9,474 bases of DNA from Bdellovibrionaceae bacterium UBA5009. GTDB lineage: Bacteria; Bdellovibrionota; Bdellovibrionia; Bdellovibrionales; Bdellovibrionaceae. A program made the translations under genes and the position numbers. The notes below the pieces were generated by a model. That model made no database searches. It was not told the origin of the DNA and was given only the letters and a program-made list of their open reading frames with translations. The stretch lies in NCBI GenBank assembly GCA_002396665.1, contig DGYJ01000074.1:7787-17260 (forward strand), in the 5' to 3' direction. This document shows positions 6,064 to 9,474 of this stretch, in pieces; position 1 is the first letter of the stretch; each line of letters opens with the position of its first letter.

Positions 6064-7192
6064 AAATAAATAATTCTTCAGCTTTTTCAAAGCGGATCCC
6101 GTAGCCTTTTGGGTAACGGGACATTTGGGATTTGTTCTGCCATAGGACTTGTCCTTGAATTTCGTAGGAGTGATCGCCCCAACGAAATTGTAAAGTCATT
6201 TGGCTTGGTGAAATTTCCAGCTCTTTGTCCATTTCGATAAAGCACCCCTGGGTTGAAATATCCAGTATACAGCCCGTGAGGTTCATTTGATCCAATCGGA
6301 TTTGAACTTGGGTCATCGTCGGGATACGAAACTCTTTCAGTTGAAGTTCTTTTTCTTGATGTAAAAACTTTTCGAGTCGTTGTTGGCCGTAAAATTGAAG
6401 ATACATTTCAATAAAGAATTTCTTTTGTTTTGTATTTAAGGAATCAAAAAGGTTTGTTCTTTCAAAGGCAAGGCGGTCAACGTCTTCGGCCTCGAGCGTT
6501 GGTGTAAATAATATGTTCTTAGAATAGGGAACTGAAAATCTATAGTCTTGATTTTCGATAAATTTTTTGATGACACAATCTGGATCAGTCTTAAGTGCCT
6601 TTGGAAAGTGACCAAGAAAAAGCAATTGTCGTTTAGAGAATGGATTGCTTGTTGTGCGAATCTCTGGTCCCAGGACTGAAAAGTTCCAATAGGTACAAAA
6701 AAAATCAGTCAGGGCCGGGTGGGTCGAAAAAAGAAAACTACAATCCGTCTTTAAGGCCCCGAAGTATTGGAAAATATATTTCATGATAAAGTGAGAGATA
6801 ATTTCGGACTGATGTTTAAAACCAAGATCGATGCTTAGCTTTGAAATTTCAATCAGCCGATGTTTATTTTTTCTTAAAGTATCAAGTTCAGTTGTGAAAT
6901 TAAATTCTGAAGGCAAGCCGATCTCTGTATCAAAAGTGACACGAACACTGCCAATGACAAGGTCTTTGTATTTTAAGACAATGATTTTGCTTTGTGGAAG
7001 TAGGTCAAAAAGATCACAGTACTGTCCTGTTTTTGTCTTCATTAAATTGAGTGCTTTTTCGTAATCTTGGCTATTGTCTGCAACCTTGACATGCAGATGG
7101 GGGTCGTCAAAAAAATCATGTTTTTGCCACTTTTGCATTTGGTTTTTCTTTTTATAGTTTTTTTGAATTTTAATAATTGTTTTCTTAATCAT
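6035..7192 (-). CDS. GNAT (FeeM-like N-acyltransferase) fused to C-terminal PilZ domain
   Basis: A 385-residue cytoplasmic protein with two parts. Residues about 30-200 resemble the acyltransferase fold of FeeM-type N-acyl-amino-acid synthases and LuxI-like enzymes: LVIGSVRVTFDTEIGLPSEF (78-97), then RLIEISKLSID (112-122) with the family's conserved Glu115, then a HFIMKYIFQYFGALKTDCSF block. Residues about 285-380 form a PilZ domain, with DISTQG (311-316) fitting the c-di-GMP motif [D/N]xSxxG and a closing GYGIRFEK strand (363-370). The other binding motif, RxxxR, is incomplete: Arg289 is present but Leu285 replaces the first arginine (Lys286 lies nearby), so nucleotide binding may be weak or lost. 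The start codon overlaps the kinase stop (ATGA), with AAAGG at 7201-7205, indicating translational coupling. The N-terminus (1-24) is Lys-rich. Acyl donor and acceptor are unknown; the enzymatic role is inferred from fold resemblance only. Confidence 0.75.
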   Translation of the reverse strand: MIKKTIIKIQKNYKKKNQMQKWQKHDFFDDPHLHVKVADNSQDYEKALNLMKTKTGQYCDLFDLLPQSKIIVLKYKDLVIGSVRVTFDTEIGLPSEFNFTTELDTLRKNKHRLIEISKLSIDLGFKHQSEIISHFIMKYIFQYFGALKTDCSFLFSTHPALTDFFCTYWNFSVLGPEIRTTSNPFSKRQLLFLGHFPKALKTDPDCVIKKFIENQDYRFSVPYSKNILFTPTLEAEDVDRLAFERTNLFDSLNTKQKKFFIEMYLQFYGQQRLEKFLHQEKELQLKEFRIPTMTQVQIRLDQMNLTGCILDISTQGCFIEMDKELEISPSQMTLQFRWGDHSYEIQGQVLWQNKSQMSRYPKGYGIRFEKAEELFISNLKPALAA

Positions 7193-8349
7193 GCCACTGA
7201 CCTTTGTTTTGAATCGCGCATTTGAATTTTAATTTTTTGTGTCCATTTGATCTTGTCAGGGGGGCTAGATATGGTTTTTCCATTTTTTAAATCTAAATTT
7301 ATATTTTGCGATGGATTGCTTTGGGACTGCGGGATCTGTGACTTTGCAACTTTGGATTGTGAGCCTTGATCGTCTATTGCTAGACATTGCTCTTGCTCGT
7401 CAATATTCCTTATACATTCAAGTTGTTTTTTGCGGTCAGCTTTTTCAAGTTCAAATAAGTTTTCTTGAATCCATTGGTAGAACTGCGATTTTCCCATCAG
7501 GGGATTGATCAATTTAAGACAACTTTGCAGTTGGTTTTTCATTTGCTCGGCATTGCTATAGCGCAATTGGGGGTCTTTATGAAGGGCAAGTCGTAGGCTT
7601 TCTTCAATCAGTGGGGCCCCATCAAAGCCGATGTCACTCCATTGGGGGACTTTCCCAGTCCAGTTGGTTTCGGAAGTGAATAGTTTTTTGTTTGTCATCA
7701 GTTCCCACAGAACAATTCCAAGAGAATACAAATCTGATTGCTGCCCAATCATTTCGCCTTCAAGCTGTTCAGGGCTCATGTATCCAAATTTACCGCGAAT
7801 GGAACCGGTTTCAGTAAAATCACTTCTGAATTCATTTTTTGAAATTCCAAAGTCGATCAGCTTTACCAAGCCATCAAATCCGATCATGATATTGTGAGGA
7901 CTCACGTCCCTGTGAATCAGATTTAAATTTTCACCGTGCCAATTTTTCATGTTATGGGCGTAGGACAAGCCCTCGGCGATTTCAATTCCGATATACAAAG
8001 TGATATCTATCGGGAGTTGCAGATTTTTTTTATTTAGTTCCTGTGCGAGCTGTTTTAAATTTCTACCGGCAATAAACTCCATGGCAATATAGAGCTGATT
8101 ATCCACAAGCCCGAAGTCATAGAATTGCGTTAAGTTTGGATGATTGAATTGAAGAAGCACACGGGCTTCGGATTCAAACAACAATTTGAAATCATTATTT
8201 TCTGAAAATTGCGGAAGTATTCTTTTGAGGGCTAAAAGCTTTGTCATGTGCTGACCAAAGCCTTTTTGGACAAGGTCGACCTGGGCCATTCCGCCCTGCG
8301 AGATCGGATATAAAATTTTGTAGGGTCCAAAATTTTGTCCTGATTTCAT
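7189..8349 (-). CDS. PknB-type serine/threonine protein kinase, cytoplasmic
   Basis: A 386-residue protein with a complete Hanks-type kinase domain (about 10-283). Visible motifs are the glycine loop ISQGGMAQV (16-24), ATP lysine Lys42 in LALKRI, helix-C Glu61 in FESEAR, catalytic HRDVSPHN (146-153), DFG (166-168), and SPEQLEG (192-198) at the APE position, followed by DLYSLGIVLWE (206-216). All catalytic residues are intact, so activity is expected. The HRDVSPHN form and the soluble layout resemble kinases common in myxobacteria and relatives. The C-terminal tail (about 284-386) has no membrane helix or PASTA repeats. Its Gln/Ser/Asn-rich linker (about 330-360) leads to a basic end, which could be a substrate-docking or autophosphorylation region. 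The ATG at 8349 has AGGGA upstream. The stop overlaps the GNAT-PilZ start by 4 bp, which makes that protein the natural candidate partner or substrate. Confidence 0.93.
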   Translation of the reverse strand: MKSGQNFGPYKILYPISQGGMAQVDLVQKGFGQHMTKLLALKRILPQFSENNDFKLLFESEARVLLQFNHPNLTQFYDFGLVDNQLYIAMEFIAGRNLKQLAQELNKKNLQLPIDITLYIGIEIAEGLSYAHNMKNWHGENLNLIHRDVSPHNIMIGFDGLVKLIDFGISKNEFRSDFTETGSIRGKFGYMSPEQLEGEMIGQQSDLYSLGIVLWELMTNKKLFTSETNWTGKVPQWSDIGFDGAPLIEESLRLALHKDPQLRYSNAEQMKNQLQSCLKLINPLMGKSQFYQWIQENLFELEKADRKKQLECIRNIDEQEQCLAIDDQGSQSKVAKSQIPQSQSNPSQNINLDLKNGKTISSPPDKIKWTQKIKIQMRDSKQRSVA

Positions 8350-8378
8350 GATTGATCCCTGTGTTTATACATGGATCT

Positions 8379-8407
8379 ATTTTATATCTGAAAGTCTTTA
8401 AGAACAA
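8379..8407 (-). promoter_or_regulatory. possible promoter for the kinase / GNAT-PilZ operon
   Basis: On the minus strand, TTGTTC (8402-8407) and TAAAAT (8379-8384) are spaced by 17 bp, about 30 bp before the kinase ATG. The hexamers are imperfect, but this lies between the terminator of the upstream lipoprotein gene and the kinase, where a promoter is needed. Confidence 0.4.
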
Positions 8408-8415
8408 AGAAACGC

Positions 8416-8440
8416 AGAATCACCCAGGGTGGGTGATTCT
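8416..8440 (-). terminator. terminator of the GYGYN lipoprotein gene
   Basis: AGAATCACCC and GGGTGATTCT form a perfect 10-bp stem around a 5-nt loop, 45 bp beyond the lipoprotein stop on the minus strand. It is followed on that strand by a T-rich run (GCGTTTCTTTGTTCTT). This is a reasonable intrinsic terminator separating the lipoprotein from the kinase operon. Confidence 0.7.
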
Positions 8441-8485
8441 ATTTGAGATTTATATTTTGAATACTGTAAAACTTAATTGCAACCC

Positions 8486-9094
8486 TTAGTAGCAGCCTTG
8501 GGCAGTGCAAGTGCGGTAGCCAGGATTTACATATTGTGAGTTTGCGGTATTCCCGCTGTTCCATCGCGAAGCCATATCAAGAATTTCTTCTTTTGAAGCG
8601 CGGCGGATGTAGTTTGAAAAGTAGTCTTCAATTTGTTGTGAAGAATATTGAGTAACATAGGCATTATTGTAGATGCCACCGTTGTAACCATATCCATTGT
8701 TAACTGCACCATAGGTGTTTGGATAAGTGTTGTACCCGTAGCTTCCGTTAAGATTAGGATTGTACCCGTAGTTGCCACCAAGGTTTTGGTTATAGCCATA
8801 ACCACCACTCAAATTTGGATTGTAGATGTTTGTGCCATAGGCTGCTGTGTTGCCATTGAAGTTGTAGTTGGTGTTGAGTCCAAAATACTCTTTTAAGCTT
8901 AAGACAGAGCCCGTTCTGACTGAATTACAAGCTTCGTAGTGGTTGATTTGAAGGCATCTGTCGTAGGAGAGCCTTGCGTATTGAACTTCTTGATTTTTAT
9001 CGTCCTTGTTTCCACCATTGGGTTGGCAAGCCACAAGGCCCATGACTAAACCAAGTGTCGAAATAAGCATCATTTTAGAGATCAAATTTTTCAT
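8486..9094 (-). CDS. lipoprotein with Tyr/Gly/Asn-rich GYGYN repeats
   Basis: A 202-residue protein of no family I recognise. It begins with a type II signal peptide: Lys at 2 and 7, a hydrophobic core, and the lipobox LVAC with lipidated Cys23, followed by QPNGG. It is therefore predicted to be anchored in the outer or inner membrane. Residues 24-75 are polar with Cys47 and Cys56. Residues about 75-145 are low-complexity Asn/Gly/Tyr, including three adjacent 10-residue repeats at 93-122 ending in YGYN and a degenerate fourth near 135. The C-terminal part (about 146-202) returns to ordinary composition, with SSQQIEDYFSNYIRRASKEEILDM likely helical, and ends with Cys196 and Cys201, which could pair with the two earlier cysteines. 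A strong AGGAG precedes the ATG. It appears monocistronic with its own terminator. A surface or adhesive role is only a guess from composition. Confidence 0.85.
   Translation of the reverse strand: MKNLISKMMLISTLGLVMGLVACQPNGGNKDDKNQEVQYARLSYDRCLQINHYEACNSVRTGSVLSLKEYFGLNTNYNFNGNTAAYGTNIYNPNLSGGYGYNQNLGGNYGYNPNLNGSYGYNTYPNTYGAVNNGYGYNGGIYNNAYVTQYSSQQIEDYFSNYIRRASKEEILDMASRWNSGNTANSQYVNPGYRTCTAQGCY
8729..8818 (-). repeat. three tandem 30-bp coding repeats in the lipoprotein gene
   Basis: Three in-frame units encode PNLSGGYGYN, QNLGGNYGYN and PNLNGSYGYN (residues 93-122 of the lipoprotein). Differences between units lie at both synonymous and non-synonymous sites, so the array is diverged rather than freshly duplicated. 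Such arrays can change copy number by slippage or recombination. Confidence 0.85.
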
Positions 9095-9261
9095 AAAACT
9101 CTCCTGAATCCTGATAGAAGCAAAGCGCGGACCAGGCGTGAAAATATTGCATATGTGGCTATAAAGAATTTTATGGGCCCTATAAAGCTTTCAGGGTCGT
9201 GGAGCAAATGCCTAAGGATTGGACGAAGTGACCAAAATGGGAGCCTTAAACAGGTTGCGTC
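9095..9261. other. divergent intergenic region between the lipoprotein and acidic-protein genes
   Basis: This non-coding stretch holds upstream signals for two genes read in opposite directions. CTATAAAG occurs twice (9159-9166 and 9180-9187) in the same orientation, 21 bp apart, flanking TTATGGGCCC. On the minus strand a TAAAAT hexamer (9168-9173) could be a -10 element for the lipoprotein, but I found no good -35 partner. I see no RNA gene or credible small reading frame here. Confidence 0.35.
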
Positions 9262-9290
9262 TTGTGTCAAAGCCCTGTTTGGGGTATACA
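9262..9290 (+). promoter_or_regulatory. sigma-70-type promoter for the acidic right-edge gene
   Basis: TTGTGT (9262-9267) and TATACA (9285-9290) are separated by 17 bp. The predicted start of transcription (about 9297) gives a leader of about 33 nt that includes the GGAGGAG ribosome site. Good by-eye match; the start site is not proven. Confidence 0.55.
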
Positions 9291-9317
9291 ACATCACCTG
9301 TTTTAAATCTCATCGGG

Positions 9318-9324
9318 GGAGGAG
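9318..9324 (+). promoter_or_regulatory. Shine-Dalgarno supporting a GTG start at 9330
   Basis: GGAGGAG lies 5 nt before GTG at 9330. The first in-frame ATG (9360) lacks such a site, so the GTG start is preferred. Confidence 0.65.
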
Positions 9325-9329
9325 CTCTA

Positions 9330-9474
9330 GTGATTAACGAATTTGATGCTACGGATGATATGGATACTATGGTAGGTCCCGGAACTAGAATGCATAATGA
9401 AGATCTTAATGACTCGGCAATGGATGATATGGATGACGAGGATTTAGATGAAGAAAACGAAGACGAATTAGAAT
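9330..9474 (+). CDS. start of a highly acidic protein (cut by right window edge)
   Basis: From a GTG start the frame is open for 48 codons to the window edge. The visible residues are dominated by Asp and Glu with regularly spaced Met: DATDDMDTM near the start, then MDDMDDEDLDEENEDELE from residue 31 to the edge. A 13-bp direct repeat (GGATGATATGGAT at 9353 and 9422) underlies the two DDMD blocks. There is no signal peptide or membrane segment, so a cytoplasmic, probably disordered N-terminal region is likely. Acidic tails of this kind occur in RNA-polymerase-associated factors, DNA mimics and chaperone-like proteins, but 48 residues do not allow a family call. A strong ribosome site and a well-spaced promoter support it as a real gene, divergent from the lipoprotein. 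Confidence 0.65.
   Translation, partial: MINEFDATDDMDTMVGPGTRMHNEDLNDSAMDDMDDEDLDEENEDELE

Noticed and set aside
8527..8896. Open frames opposite and out of phase within the lipoprotein gene
   Set aside because: They are low-complexity shadows of the GYGYN repeat region, with no ribosome sites and repetitive Ile/Val/Thr composition.

Overview
This 9.5 kb window is ordinary bacterial chromosome, moderately AT-rich and densely packed with genes on both strands. I saw no tRNA, rRNA, insertion sequence, phage gene or CRISPR array. The gene content suggests a Gram-negative predator-like or myxobacteria-like lineage, with Bdellovibrionota my best guess. The reasons are a soluble Myxococcus-type Ser/Thr kinase, a FeeM-like acyltransferase fused to PilZ, a periplasmic lipocalin and a Tyr/Gly/Asn-rich lipoprotein. 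This is inference from family composition, not from a database match.

Layout from left to right. (1) Positions 1-2029, minus strand: a TauE/SafE-type membrane permease, then 12 bp later a beta-CASP metallo-beta-lactamase-fold nuclease that runs off the left edge. (2) Positions 2145-2806, plus strand: a secreted lipocalin with its own promoter, followed by a perfect 13-bp hairpin. (3) Positions 2906-5425, plus strand: an organophosphate-antiporter-like MFS permease and an AI-2E/PerM-family permease, probably one transcript. (4) Positions 5653-6063, plus strand: a small unrecognised exported or membrane-anchored protein whose 3' end overlaps the next, convergent gene by 29 bp. (5) Positions 8349-6035, minus strand: a two-gene signalling unit. 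A Ser/Thr protein kinase is joined by an ATGA stop/start overlap to a GNAT (FeeM-like)-PilZ fusion. (6) Positions 9094-8486, minus strand: a lipoprotein with 10-residue GYGYN repeats and its own terminator. (7) From 9330, plus strand: the start of a very acidic protein that continues past the right edge, with a clear promoter and Shine-Dalgarno.

The most unusual item is the kinase/GNAT-PilZ pair. It looks like a translationally coupled module linking protein phosphorylation, a possible c-di-GMP-responsive domain and an acyltransferase fold related to N-acyl-amino-acid or acyl-homoserine-lactone synthases. Its PilZ domain keeps the DxSxxG motif but lacks a standard RxxxR motif. The orphan secreted protein and the repeat-bearing lipoprotein are the other candidates for undescribed function. 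Everything else is ordinary housekeeping or accessory content.
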